The notes: generated from the letters alone by a model not told the origin. Shown: positions 33,123 through 41,333, numbered from the stretch's first letter. The stretch is DNA of 64,000 bases from Algiphilus aromaticivorans DG1253 (GCF_000733765.1 NZ_JPOG01000001.1:2108001-2172000), one strand, 5' to 3'. Made by a program: numbers and translations.

Positions 33123-34303
33123 CAGCGCTGCACGATGACGCAGGAGCCGTGGCCGAAGAGGCCCTGATTGGCAGTCACGCCCACGCGCGCGCCCTCGATC
33201 TGACGCGAGCCGCTGGTCCCAGTGAGCTGCCAGTGCAGCTCGCAGACCTGGGCGATGGCCTGGGCCGGCACGGCCTCGCCGAAGCAGGCCAGGCCGCCGC
33301 TCGGGTTTACCGGCAGCTTGCCGCCGATGGCTGTATCGCCGCGGCGCAGCCACTGGGCCGCCTCGCCGCGCGGGCACAGGCCGAGATCCTCCATCCAGTC
33401 CAGTTCCAGCGCGGTGGAGAGATCGTAGACCTCGGCCACGTCGACATCCTCAGGGCCGATGCCGGCCTGCTCGAAGGCCGCGCGCGGCATGGTGGCGCGG
33501 AAGGCGTGCGGCTCGGCCGATGCGGCCGAGTCGGTGGCCAGATCCGGCATCTCCACCGTGCTCGACGCGAAGGTCGGCGTGGCAGTGGAAATGGCGGCGA
33601 CACGCGGGCTGTCGGCGCGACCCATGCGACGCGCGTAATCGGCACTGCAGACCACCAACGCGGCGCCGCCGTCGGAGGTCGCGCAGACATCCATCAGCCG
33701 CAGCGGATCCGCCACCGTCGGCGAGTTGGCGACATCCTCGGCCGTGAAGCGCTTGCGATAACGCGCGCGCTCGTTGTCCGCGCCATGCGCGGCGTTCTTG
33801 ACCTTGACCTGTGCGAAGTCCTCCACGGTGTCGCCGTAGAGGGCCATGCGCCGACGCGCATAGAGCGCGAAATAGGTCGGGTTGGTGATGCCGAGCCGGA
33901 AGCGCACCCAGTCCGGATCATCCGGCCGCTCGCCGGCGTTGGGCTTGAGAAAGCCCTTGGGCGTGGTGTCAGCGCCGACCACCAGCGCGACCTCGCACTC
34001 ACCGGCCGCGATCTTGGCGCGCGCGGCGTTCAGCGCCTGCGCGCCGGAGGCACAGGCGGCGTAGGAGGTGTGCACCTGCGCACCCTGCCAGCCCAGCGCC
34101 TGCGCGAAGGTCGCGCCGGCGACATAGCCCGGGTAACCGCAGCGCACCGTGGCCGCGCCAGAGACAAAGCCAACGTCACGCCAGTCCACACCGGACTCGG
34201 CCAGTGCGGCGCGTGCGGCGAACACGCCGTAGCGCGTGAAGTGATGCCCCCACTTGCCCCAGGGGTGCATGCCGGCGCCGAGGATATGGACTGCCGTGCT
34301 CAT
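33122..34303 (-). CDS. Ltp-type thiolase-fold protein, probable steroid side-chain aldolase
   Basis: Thiolase-like lipid-transfer protein of 393 residues. C84 in SYAACASG is kept, but the thiolase GHP histidine is lost: the NPSGG motif is followed by LACFGEAVPAQA. The segment EVYDLSTALELDWMEDLG corresponds to the region bearing a catalytic Tyr in the Ltp2 retro-aldolase, and the C-terminus is LFGHGSCVIVQ. It overlaps the DUF35 gene by 4 nt; Ltp2-ChsH2 and Sal-type aldolases need such a DUF35 partner. It likely cleaves a beta-hydroxyacyl-CoA of the side chain to a 17-ketosteroid and a short acyl-CoA. Its place inside the ipd genes might point to a C/D-ring substrate instead. Confidence 0.78.
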   Translation of the reverse strand: MSTAVHILGAGMHPWGKWGHHFTRYGVFAARAALAESGVDWRDVGFVSGAATVRCGYPGYVAGATFAQALGWQGAQVHTSYAACASGAQALNAARAKIAAGECEVALVVGADTTPKGFLKPNAGERPDDPDWVRFRLGITNPTYFALYARRRMALYGDTVEDFAQVKVKNAAHGADNERARYRKRFTAEDVANSPTVADPLRLMDVCATSDGGAALVVCSADYARRMGRADSPRVAAISTATPTFASSTVEMPDLATDSAASAEPHAFRATMPRAAFEQAGIGPEDVDVAEVYDLSTALELDWMEDLGLCPRGEAAQWLRRGDTAIGGKLPVNPSGGLACFGEAVPAQAIAQVCELHWQLTGTSGSRQIEGARVGVTANQGLFGHGSCVIVQR

Positions 34304-34794
34304 GCGACCCTCTCCCCACCGTCGGCTGCGCCGACGGTTCCCCCCTCTCCCTGAGGGAGAGGGGAAGCAGTCGGACGCCACTTCCAGGTTAGCGCATCGC
34401 CTTCCTCGTCCGAGAACAGCGGCTCCACGACGAGTTCCATTTCCATGCCGACTTGCAGATCCGCCACATCGACGCCGGTCGCGCACTGGCCGAGCACGAC
34501 CATGCGCTCGGCATCGAGCTCCACGGCGGCGATGGCAAAGGGTTCGTAGGGATCACTCACCGGCACGTAGGGTGGCGGCGGCTGATAGGCCGCATTGGTG
34601 TAGCTCCACAGCCGGCCGCGACGCGACAGCGGCGCGTCCTCGAAGGAGTCGCTGTCGCAGTCCGGATGCCGGCAGAAGCTGTCCAACCTCGGAAAATAGA
34701 CCGTGCCGCAAGCGGTGCAGCGGCTGCCCAGCAAATGCGGCACCCCGTCGACTTCGGTGAGATAGCCTTCCAAGGCGGGGCGCTGCGCGCTCAT
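34300..34794 (-). CDS. DUF35 OB-fold zinc-ribbon protein, aldolase partner
   Basis: Protein of 164 residues with a rubredoxin-like zinc ribbon (C26, C29, C41, C46) followed by an OB fold (RRGRLWSYTNAAYQPPPPYV, FAIAAVELDAERMVVLGQ). DUF35 proteins bind thiolase-fold partners such as Ltp2 and are needed for aldolase activity. Its end overlaps the Ltp-like gene start by 4 nt and its start overlaps ipdB by 4 nt. The last 24 residues (from ASPLPQGEGG) are encoded by two strong palindromes (34318-34364) and are probably a repeat-derived extension not needed for the fold. Confidence 0.83.
   Translation of the reverse strand: MSAQRPALEGYLTEVDGVPHLLGSRCTACGTVYFPRLDSFCRHPDCDSDSFEDAPLSRRGRLWSYTNAAYQPPPPYVPVSDPYEPFAIAAVELDAERMVVLGQCATGVDVADLQVGMEMELVVEPLFSDEEGDALTWKWRPTASPLPQGEGGTVGAADGGERVA
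34318..34364. repeat. Two adjacent palindromes inside the 3' end of the DUF35 gene
   Basis: First: ACCGTCGGC-TGC-GCCGACGGT (34318-34338), a perfect 9-bp stem. Second: CCCCTCTCCCT-G-AGGGAGAGGGG (34342-34364), a perfect 11-bp stem; this CCCTCTCCC/GGGAGAGGG type is a widespread dispersed repeat that often encodes SPLPQGEG-like peptides. They lie 15 to 61 nt upstream of the Ltp-like ATG, so in the transcript they could modulate its translation. Confidence 0.65.
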
Positions 34795-35588
34795 GCCGCC
34801 TCCGGAACTGCGGGTGGGTTGTCCTTCACTTGCTTCGCGCGGATGTCATGCGGATCCATGCGCCGGATGATTTCGAGCTGCTCTGCAGTCGGCAGCTGCG
34901 TCGTGCCCATGTCATCAGCCGCCAGCAGCGGGAAGCCGGTGGCGTCCTGCACCTGCTCGAAGCTCACGCCCGGATGCAGGGAGCGCACCCGCGCCGCCTG
35001 ATTAGGTCCGTCGAAGGCCATGACGCAGAGATTGGTGACGACGACGCCCAGGGTCGCGAAGTCACGCCTGGCGCCTTCCAGCCAGCGCTCGGCCTTGGTG
35101 CCAACGCCGCAGACCATATCGACCTCGCCTTCCACGAAGACACGCTTGTTGTGCTGCGGGACGAAGAAGGAATTGCGGTGATTGATGCTGTTGCCGGGCA
35201 GACCACGCACACCCAGGATCGCCGCCTTGGGCTGTTCGTAGCTGCCGCCGACCACCGAAAGATTGGTCTGCGCCCAGCGATCGATCTGCGTCGGTCCGAT
35301 CATGGCGTGGCGCGCCCCGAACCAGACGCACTCGAAGACGCGCTCGAAGGGCAGATAGCCCTCGTACTTCGGCTGGTGGTCGCCCCGCGGCCCCAGCGGC
35401 ACCGGCTCGCTCACCAGGTGCGCCTCGCTGTCGGTCATCAGCAGCTCGGGCGAGTGCGTCAGCTTGGCCAGGCTCGCGCCCAGACGCGGGATCGGGCCGA
35501 TGCCGGAGGCAAAGATTTCGCCGTTGTCGCGCCAGGCTTCGCTGGCCGCGACGATCATCAGCTCTGCAAGTGTCGCCTGCTCAGACAT
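34791..35588 (-). CDS. ipdB: IpdB, COCHEA-CoA hydrolase beta subunit
   Basis: CoA-transferase-like protein of 265 residues. TLAELMIVAASEAWRDNGE, IGPIPRLGASLAKLTHSPEL, NSFFVPQHNKRVFVEGEVDM and GVVVTNLCVMAFD match IpdB. In Mycobacterium IpdAB hydrolyses a carbon-carbon bond of the last ring of the steroid rather than transferring CoA. It lies 42 nt downstream of ipdA and overlaps the DUF35 gene by 4 nt. The Comamonas equivalents are known as ScdL1/ScdL2. Confidence 0.87.
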   Translation of the reverse strand: MSEQATLAELMIVAASEAWRDNGEIFASGIGPIPRLGASLAKLTHSPELLMTDSEAHLVSEPVPLGPRGDHQPKYEGYLPFERVFECVWFGARHAMIGPTQIDRWAQTNLSVVGGSYEQPKAAILGVRGLPGNSINHRNSFFVPQHNKRVFVEGEVDMVCGVGTKAERWLEGARRDFATLGVVVTNLCVMAFDGPNQAARVRSLHPGVSFEQVQDATGFPLLAADDMGTTQLPTAEQLEIIRRMDPHDIRAKQVKDNPPAVPEAA

Positions 35589-35630
35589 GGCGTCCTCTGC
35601 GTGGTTGGTTGGCGGGCAACATCGGCGCGC

Positions 35631-36512
35631 TCAAAACGCCGGCAGCGATAGGCTGCGGATGTGCTCGGCGCCGCCGACGGCCTTCAGGTAGGCGTCCTCG
35701 CCGGGGGCGATGTAGTGGTTGAAGTAGCCCGCCCAGCCATCTTCTTCAGTGGCCGAGGCGTTGTAGGCCTTGAGGTGCGCCATGTCCCAGCCGTAGTCGG
35801 GCCCGAAGTAGGTGGGGTGCGCGCCGCAGGGGGCGTGCACGACACCCTTGACCAGATAGCGCTCGAAGCGGTTGTCCTGGACCGTCTCGGCGTCGAGCTG
35901 CAGCTGATCCTTGATCTGCTCGCAGCTGACGTAGGCGGCATCAGCAGCGCGCGCAAAGAGGTGATCGAAGAAGCGGTCATGGCCGCGCTCCAGCGTGTTG
36001 CCCAGGCGATCGGCGACATTGACGTGCAGCAGGGCCGCATCCAGCTTCAGCGCCGGCATCGCCACATAGACCTCGCCGTCGTCGTAGGGCGAGGCCACCG
36101 TGCGCAGTTCCGGATTGCGCGACATGACGTCGGTCGCCAGACCCACCCGCGTCGGCAGGAAGGACATGCGCATGCCGGCGGCACGCAGGCCCCACTCGAA
36201 CATGCCCTCGTCCAGCTCCATGATCGACAGCTCGCCGCTCTGGCGCGCCTTGCGAAAGTAGGGCTCCAGAGGGATCGCGTCCATGGTGACGAAGGGATAG
36301 ACCAGCCGCTTGACCTTGCCGGCCGCGCACAGCATGCCGACCTCCGGGCCGCCGTAGGCGACCACCGTGAGGTCGGTGACATCCGAGCGCAGCAGCTCGC
36401 GTACCAGCGCCATCGGCTTGCGCCGCGGCCCCCAGCCACCGATGCCCAGCGTCATGCCGCTTTCCAGACGCCCGATGGCCTCGGCCGCCGTCATGCTCTT
36501 GTCCAGCGCCAT
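35631..36512 (-). CDS. ipdA: IpdA, COCHEA-CoA hydrolase alpha subunit
   Basis: CoA-transferase-like subunit of 293 residues. MTLGIGGWGPRRKPMALVRE carries the glycine-rich CoA site; VAYGGPEVGMLCAAGKVKRL, IMELDEGMFEWGLRAAGMRM and FLPTRVGLATDVM fit IpdA. With IpdB it opens the last ring-derived cyclohexenone, releasing a linear CoA ester for beta-oxidation. It lies 9 nt after the HsaC/TesB gene. The order hsaC-ipdA-ipdB makes this the promoter-proximal end of the C/D-ring block. Confidence 0.88.
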   Translation of the reverse strand: MALDKSMTAAEAIGRLESGMTLGIGGWGPRRKPMALVRELLRSDVTDLTVVAYGGPEVGMLCAAGKVKRLVYPFVTMDAIPLEPYFRKARQSGELSIMELDEGMFEWGLRAAGMRMSFLPTRVGLATDVMSRNPELRTVASPYDDGEVYVAMPALKLDAALLHVNVADRLGNTLERGHDRFFDHLFARAADAAYVSCEQIKDQLQLDAETVQDNRFERYLVKGVVHAPCGAHPTYFGPDYGWDMAHLKAYNASATEEDGWAGYFNHYIAPGEDAYLKAVGGAEHIRSLSLPAF

Positions 36513-36521
36513 GTTCGCCCC

Positions 36522-37409
36522 TTACTGGAAGCCGACCGAGAAATCGTGACCCCAGATGCTCACGCTCTCGGTCTTGGTGGTCTCGTGCTTGTCGGGATCG
36601 ACGATCTCGCCGCCCCAGCCGAACTCCAATGCGAAGTTCGAAGGGGTCATCATGTAGAAGGAGGTCATCTTGTCGTTGGTGTGCTGCCCCAGCGTCGCCA
36701 TCAGCTTGACGTCGAAGGCCTGCATGCGGTCGTGCGCCTTGCCGACCTCGGTCATTGAATCGACCTCCACCATGATGTGCACGCAGCCGGCCGGATTCGG
36801 CATCTCGGCCAGCGCCAGGCTGTGATGCCGGCCGTTGATGCAGTGCAGGAAGTGGATGCGCATGCCCGGCGAGCCGTCCGGCGGCTCGAAATTGAATTCG
36901 TCGGAGGCGCCGAAGCCGAGCTTGTCCACGAAAAAGGCGCGCGTCTCGTCGAAGGGAAGCGCAGGCAATACCGTGTGCCCCATGCCGTACTTGCCGGTCT
37001 TGAAGCCCGTCACACCGATGGGCGAGACGAAGGCCGCATTGCCGCCGCTATAGCCATGCGTAAGCTCGTGGCGGTTGCCCGCGGGGTCGAAGAAGGTCGC
37101 GATATCGGTCACCCGACGCGCCTTCTTGAATGCCTCATCGCCGCGCTCCACGCTTTGTCCGGCCGCCTCGATGGCGGCGATGGTCTCGTCGAAAGCCGCC
37201 GCATCGGCCACCTCCCAGCCCGAGGCGAAATACCGGTCCTCGGCGCCGGATATCACGCTGATGCGAAAGTCGCGCTCGTCCATCTTCAACGCGAGCCCGG
37301 TGCCGTCATCCAGCGCCTGCATCCCGAGCACCTGCTCGGCGTAGTCGCGCCAACGCTGGATGTCGGTGGACTCGGCCACGACATAGGCCAGCTGGGAAAT
37401 CTGCGGCAT
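36522..37409 (-). CDS. hsaC: HsaC/TesB-like extradiol dioxygenase
   Basis: Type I extradiol dioxygenase of 295 residues with two vicinal-oxygen-chelate domains; it opens the catecholic A ring of 3,4-DHSA. MPQISQLAYVVAESTDIQRW and YAEQVLGM start domain 1; domain 2 has MGHTVLPALPFDE (first His ligand), NGRHHSLALAEMPN (second His) and NFALEFGWGGEIVD (Glu ligand). The start at 37409 gives the normal family length; longer in-frame extensions run into strong hairpins and are rejected. It is the first gene of the ipd block and diverges from the cyclase-family gene. The hydroxylase and hydrolase partners HsaA, HsaB and HsaD are not in the window. Confidence 0.87.
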   Translation of the reverse strand: MPQISQLAYVVAESTDIQRWRDYAEQVLGMQALDDGTGLALKMDERDFRISVISGAEDRYFASGWEVADAAAFDETIAAIEAAGQSVERGDEAFKKARRVTDIATFFDPAGNRHELTHGYSGGNAAFVSPIGVTGFKTGKYGMGHTVLPALPFDETRAFFVDKLGFGASDEFNFEPPDGSPGMRIHFLHCINGRHHSLALAEMPNPAGCVHIMVEVDSMTEVGKAHDRMQAFDVKLMATLGQHTNDKMTSFYMMTPSNFALEFGWGGEIVDPDKHETTKTESVSIWGHDFSVGFQ

Positions 37410-37762
37410 GGCGTTGTCTGCCCCCTGAATGTGCGCCGCCATTATCGAAACCACCGCCCCCCAAGGCTTCATCCGTTGGGGTGAGTCGCGACCGACTTGC
37501 CGGGGGCAAGTCGCAGCGCGACTCACCGCCGCGGCCATGGATGGCCGCGGCGGAACGAGCGCGAAGCCGATTCTGGCCCCTCCTCGAAGCGAGACTCCGC
37601 ACCAGACGACTTCAACACCATGGGCAGCAGTCTCACGGAAGAGGCCTCCATCGCAGACTTCCACCGCAGAGACCTGACGATACGCCCGACAGGGATCGGG
37701 CCAGTGGCAAACACGGACCACAACTGCTCCAATAACGCCATAACGCACAAGGAGGAGAGACG
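37410..37762. other. 353-nt divergent intergenic region, no gene
   Basis: Separates hsaC (minus) from the cyclase-family gene (plus). It contains two strong tandem stem-loops (37480-37527 and 37526-37553) and must hold promoters for both directions. I see no clear -10/-35 pair. The last part has a strong AAGGAGGAG ribosome site for the plus-strand gene. Apparent ORFs crossing the region are shadows or extensions without ribosome sites. Confidence 0.7.
37480..37553. repeat. Two tandem high-stability stem-loops
   Basis: Stem-loop 1: GGTGAGTCGCG (37480-37490) pairs with CGCGACTCACC (37517-37527), and inside it CGACTTGCC (37493-37501) pairs with GGCAAGTCG (37505-37513) around GGG. Stem-loop 2: CCGCCGCGGCCAT (37526-37538) pairs with ATGGCCGCGGCGG (37541-37553) around GG. 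All arms are perfect. No T-run follows on either side, so these are not ordinary terminators. Confidence 0.75.
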
Positions 37763-38839
37763 ATGCTGCAAGCCGAACTGAACCGGATGACCCGCCTTTC
37801 GGGCGGATTCCTCACCGTGATCGCTGCAACCGGTGCCCTGTTGGCTGCCGCCGCGCCCGCTCCAGCCGAGGCGCAGAAAGAAGCATCCGTCATCGAGCGC
37901 CTGCAGACCGACGCCCCTCGCAATTGGGGTAAATGGGGCGACGCTGACGAGGTCGGCGCGCTGAATTACCTGGACGCCGCGCAAGTTAAGCGCGGCGCGC
38001 AGGCGGTACGCAGCGGCAAGACCTTCACGCTACAGATTCCGATGACGCACGACGACGGCCCGGTCTTTCCGGGGCGCGTGGCCATGCAGCACTACATGTC
38101 GCAGGACGAGGCGCTGTACAGCTCTGGCAAGGCCGACCCGGTGGCCGGCGGCATCAAGTATTCCGACGACGTCGCCTTCATGTACCTGCAGGGCACCACC
38201 CACGTCGATGCGCTGGCGCACGCCTGGTACGGCGAGCAGATCTACGGCGGCACGTCAGCCGACAGCACCGTGCACGGCCATGCGGTGGCAGATGTGGCGG
38301 CGCTCGGCGAGCGCGGCATCGTCGGCCGCGGCACGCTGCTGGATGTGGGCCGGCATCGCGGCGGCGACAACGGCCGCCTGCCGCCGAACACCTGCATTCA
38401 CCTGAAAGACCTTGAAGCCACGGCCAAGGCGCAGGACATCGAAGTCGCCAAGCGCGACATTCTCGTCATCCGCACCGGTTCGCTCGTGCGCTACTACGAG
38501 GACGAACCGGACGCCGAGTGGAACGCGATGAACGAGCCCGGTCTCTGCTACAGCCGCGAGCTGCTGCAATGGCTGGACGCCATGGAAACGCCCGCCATCC
38601 TGATGGACAACATCGCCATCGAGAAGGTGGTGCAGGAGATCGACGGCGAGCAGCTGGTGATCCCGCTGCACGGCGCGCTGATGCGCGACATGGGCATCGT
38701 CCTCAGCGAAATCAACTGGCTGGAGGATCTGGCCGAAGACAGCGCGGATGATGGGCAGTACAGCTTCCTGCTGACGGCCGCTCCGCTGAAGGTGGAAGAG
38801 GGCAGCGGCGCACCGGTGAATCCGGTAGCCGTCAAGTAA
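37763..38839 (+). CDS. Exported cyclase-family (kynurenine formamidase-like) metal hydrolase
   Basis: Protein of 358 residues with a signal peptide (GGFLTVIAATGALLAAAAPA then PAEAQ) and a cyclase/formamidase domain. The metal motif is GTTHVDALAH (H147, D149, H153); further conserved parts are RGTLLDVGRHRG and NIAIEKV. A strong AAGGAGGAG site precedes the ATG. Family members hydrolyse amides, lactones or related bonds. It is probably periplasmic. It diverges from hsaC, which hints at a steroid-related substrate, but nothing in the sequence fixes it. Confidence 0.82.
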   Translation: MLQAELNRMTRLSGGFLTVIAATGALLAAAAPAPAEAQKEASVIERLQTDAPRNWGKWGDADEVGALNYLDAAQVKRGAQAVRSGKTFTLQIPMTHDDGPVFPGRVAMQHYMSQDEALYSSGKADPVAGGIKYSDDVAFMYLQGTTHVDALAHAWYGEQIYGGTSADSTVHGHAVADVAALGERGIVGRGTLLDVGRHRGGDNGRLPPNTCIHLKDLEATAKAQDIEVAKRDILVIRTGSLVRYYEDEPDAEWNAMNEPGLCYSRELLQWLDAMETPAILMDNIAIEKVVQEIDGEQLVIPLHGALMRDMGIVLSEINWLEDLAEDSADDGQYSFLLTAAPLKVEEGSGAPVNPVAVK

Positions 38840-38898
38840 TCCCCGGGATGGCGCGCGGCATCAGGCTTTAGCGACCGGCCCGCGCACCCTTCCCGCTC

Positions 38899-40323
38899 CT
38901 AGTCGGAAGACGGCGGGTCGCCGTCGTCGCTGTCGCCGCGCTCCTTGCGCACGACGGCCGCCTTGCCGGCGATAGTGCCGTCGTCCTCACCCTGGAAAAA
39001 ACGCGTCCCAAAGATCAGCAGGCACAGCACTACACCCACCGGGAAGGCCCAGGCCGCACCCTTGGTGACGAGCACGGCGGCGGTGACGCCGGCAATTCCG
39101 AGGTCGCGCTGGCTCTTCGCCTCCATGATGCCGATGCGCACGCTGACGTAGCCCTGGATGAGCAGCGTCAGGGCCAGCGCCACGGCCAGGATCGGCTCGA
39201 CCAGGCTGACGATGGGCAGCAGCAGCAGGCCCGTATTCGTGCCCCAGCGGAAGGAGCCGGAGCCGCCGAAGATGGAATCCATCGCGGCCCTGCCCTGCTT
39301 GTAGCGCTCGATAACGACGACGTGCATGGCCGACCATAGCGGCCCGCACATGACGACATCCGGGCCGAACATGCTCATGCCGAGATTGCGGCCACCGAAG
39401 AGCAGGTGCGCGCGATCCGCGTTGTAGTCGATCTTCTCGTCGGGCCGAACGCCATCCGCCTCCTCAAGCAGCGCCTTGCTTTGCAACACATCGCCGAAGA
39501 GCACGATGTAGGCAGCCGCCACTGTCGGCACGGCCATCAGGAACATCATCGGCGACGGCAGGCCGACGCCGAAGACGGTGTACTCGGACCACATCAGCGC
39601 GAAGTCGGGCTGGCTGAAGCCCCAGCGGATGTCGGGCCACGGTGCCTCACCGAACAGCGGCGCAATCACCACCGCCAGCGCGATGATCGGGAAGATGCCG
39701 AGCTTGCCAATCTGGCCCCACAAGCCTCCGCGCGCCTTCAGCTGGCCGAAGTGGCGCGAGAACAGCAGATAGAAGGCCAGGCCGATGGCGATGCTGATGG
39801 TGAATGGGAACTGATCGAAGCGGCCGCCCGCCTCGAAGACCACAACTACTGCGGCCAGCCCCGCCCCCATGATGATGCCGGCCTTGATGGCCGAGGGCAC
39901 CAGCCGCACCACCTGTGCGGCCAGCCCGAAACGCCCGAGCACGATGGCAGTCGCGCCTAGCAGCATCTGGAAGGCGATCAGCGCCTGCACGCGCGCCTCT
40001 CCTTCCGGAAAGGTCTCTACGTAAGCGATCAGCAGCGGAATCGCAGGCGTGATCCACCCCGGCACCACCGGATCACCGAGCAGGTGATGCACGAGATAGA
40101 GCAAACCGTTGAGGATGACGATGGCCAGCGCCGCCTCGAAGGGCATGCCCAGAAGCTCGGTCATCAGCGGAATCGCGGCGAGATCCACCGCGCACATCAG
40201 CAGCCCCTGCAGGAAATCGGGCAGCTCGAAGCGGTAGTGCAGGAAAGGCAGCCGAAGCTTGAAGGGCCCGACCGGTATAAAAGGGCTCTCGGCGCCCTCC
40301 GAGCGCTGTTTCCATGCAGGCAT
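38899..40323 (-). CDS. NCS2/SLC23-like permease
   Basis: Polytopic membrane protein of 474 residues with about 11-12 hydrophobic segments, for example GLLMCAVDLAAIPLMTELLG and MFLMAVPTVAAAYIVLFGDV. GPLWSAMHVVVIERYKQGR and the paired ITPAIPLLIAYV region fit the nucleobase/ascorbate or related SLC26-like fold, though the match is loose. A GGGGGAG site precedes the ATG. The C-terminal tail is acidic. It is convergent with the cyclase-family gene. Substrate unknown. Confidence 0.65.
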   Translation of the reverse strand: MPAWKQRSEGAESPFIPVGPFKLRLPFLHYRFELPDFLQGLLMCAVDLAAIPLMTELLGMPFEAALAIVILNGLLYLVHHLLGDPVVPGWITPAIPLLIAYVETFPEGEARVQALIAFQMLLGATAIVLGRFGLAAQVVRLVPSAIKAGIIMGAGLAAVVVVFEAGGRFDQFPFTISIAIGLAFYLLFSRHFGQLKARGGLWGQIGKLGIFPIIALAVVIAPLFGEAPWPDIRWGFSQPDFALMWSEYTVFGVGLPSPMMFLMAVPTVAAAYIVLFGDVLQSKALLEEADGVRPDEKIDYNADRAHLLFGGRNLGMSMFGPDVVMCGPLWSAMHVVVIERYKQGRAAMDSIFGGSGSFRWGTNTGLLLLPIVSLVEPILAVALALTLLIQGYVSVRIGIMEAKSQRDLGIAGVTAAVLVTKGAAWAFPVGVVLCLLIFGTRFFQGEDDGTIAGKAAVVRKERGDSDDGDPPSSD

Positions 40324-40403
40324 GCGGACTCCCCCATCCGGTGATCATTCGTCTCACCGGCGAGTTTGCCACCAGTCGGGTGCGCAGCAGCAGCCGCGGA
40401 TAC

Positions 40404-40429
40404 GCCCGGCGACGGTTACGCCGCCGGGC
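40404..40429 (-). terminator. Stem-loop after the HSD10-like gene
   Basis: GCCCGGCG (40404-40411) pairs with CGCCGGGC (40422-40429), 10 nt after the stop of the SDR gene on the minus strand. There is no T-run, so termination would be weak or factor-dependent. Confidence 0.35.
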
Positions 40430-40438
40430 GGCTCGTTC

Positions 40439-41203
40439 TTAGCGCGGCTGCATGCGGATGCCGCCGTCAACGCGGATGGTCTCGCCGTTGACGTAGGCGT
40501 TCTCGACGATGGACTGCGCCATCTGCGCAATCTCCTCGGGACGGCCCAGGCGCTGCGGGTTCAGCACCTGCTGCGACAGGGCATCGACGACCTTCTCGCC
40601 CAGTGCTTCGAAGAGCGGCGTGTAGATCAAGCCCGGCGCGATGGTGTTGACGCGGATGCCCAGCTGGGCGAGATCGCGCGCGATGGGCAGCGTCATGCCA
40701 ACGATGCCGCCCTTGGAAGCCGAATAGGCGGCCTGACCGATCTGGCCTTCGTAGGCCGCCACCGAGGCCGTGTTGATAATGACGCCGCGCTCGCCTTCAA
40801 CCGGCTCGTTGTTGGCCATCTGCTCGGCCGCCAAGCGCAGAACATTGAAGGTGCCAACCAGATTGATCTGGATGACCTTGTTGAACTGATCCAGCGGGAA
40901 GGGGCCGTCCTTGCCGAGCGTCTTCGACGCGTGCGCGATGCCGGCGAAGTTGAGGCAAACGTGGATGGCACCGAAGGCTTCCATGGCCTTGGCGATCCCG
41001 GCCTGCACGGAGGCTTCGTCGGTGACATTGACCTCGGCGAAGACGGCCTTGTCACCCAGCTCCTTGGCCAGCGCTTCGCCGGCCTCGGCATTCATGTCGA
41101 AGATGGCCACGCGCGCGCCGCGCTCGTGGAAGTACTCGACGTTGGCGCGGCCGATGCCGGAAGCACCGCCGGTGATGACGAAGACGCGATCGTTGATCTG
41201 CAT
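40439..41203 (-). CDS. HSD10-like 3-hydroxyacyl-CoA dehydrogenase (SDR)
   Basis: SDR of 254 residues from the ATG at 41203, with AGGAGA 6 nt upstream. The cofactor site is [14 protein letters not shown] is the YxxxK pair, and [18 protein letters not shown] with [13 protein letters not shown] resembles type II 3-hydroxyacyl-CoA dehydrogenases (HSD17B10 group), which accept both short-chain hydroxyacyl-CoAs and steroids. In-frame sequence upstream of 41203 belongs to another gene's region and is not used. It is flanked by hairpins on both sides, suggesting its own transcript. Confidence 0.83.
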   Translation of the reverse strand: MQINDRVFVITGGASGIGRANVEYFHERGARVAIFDMNAEAGEALAKELGDKAVFAEVNVTDEASVQAGIAKAMEAFGAIHVCLNFAGIAHASKTLGKDGPFPLDQFNKVIQINLVGTFNVLRLAAEQMANNEPVEGERGVIINTASVAAYEGQIGQAAYSASKGGIVGMTLPIARDLAQLGIRVNTIAPGLIYTPLFEALGEKVVDALSQQVLNPQRLGRPEEIAQMAQSIVENAYVNGETIRVDGGIRMQPR

Positions 41204-41251
41204 GAGGTCTCCTTGGTCGTGAGGGATGAAAGCGGGACAGCCCCTGCTGCC

Positions 41252-41268
41252 GCGCAGCGAAGCTGCGC
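41252..41268. terminator. Short GC stem-loop between the DUF3365 gene and the SDR gene
   Basis: GCGCAGC (41252-41258) and GCTGCGC (41262-41268) around GAA, 66 nt after the stop of the DUF3365 gene. No T-run follows. It may end the DUF3365 transcript or lie in the SDR leader. Confidence 0.3.
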
Positions 41269-41333
41269 AGCGCGTTCCCGGGCCGGATTCCGGGCGGAAG
41301 TCTAGCGCTTCATGCCGGGATCGGGCGGGAGCC

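Noticed and set aside
37480-37553. Intrinsic terminator
   Set aside because: Both stems lack a following T-run on either strand and lie between divergent promoters, where a terminator is not expected.
37410-37748. N-terminal extension of the HsaC frame
   Set aside because: It would translate the two strong hairpins and exceeds the family length; the start at 37409 aligns with known extradiol dioxygenases.
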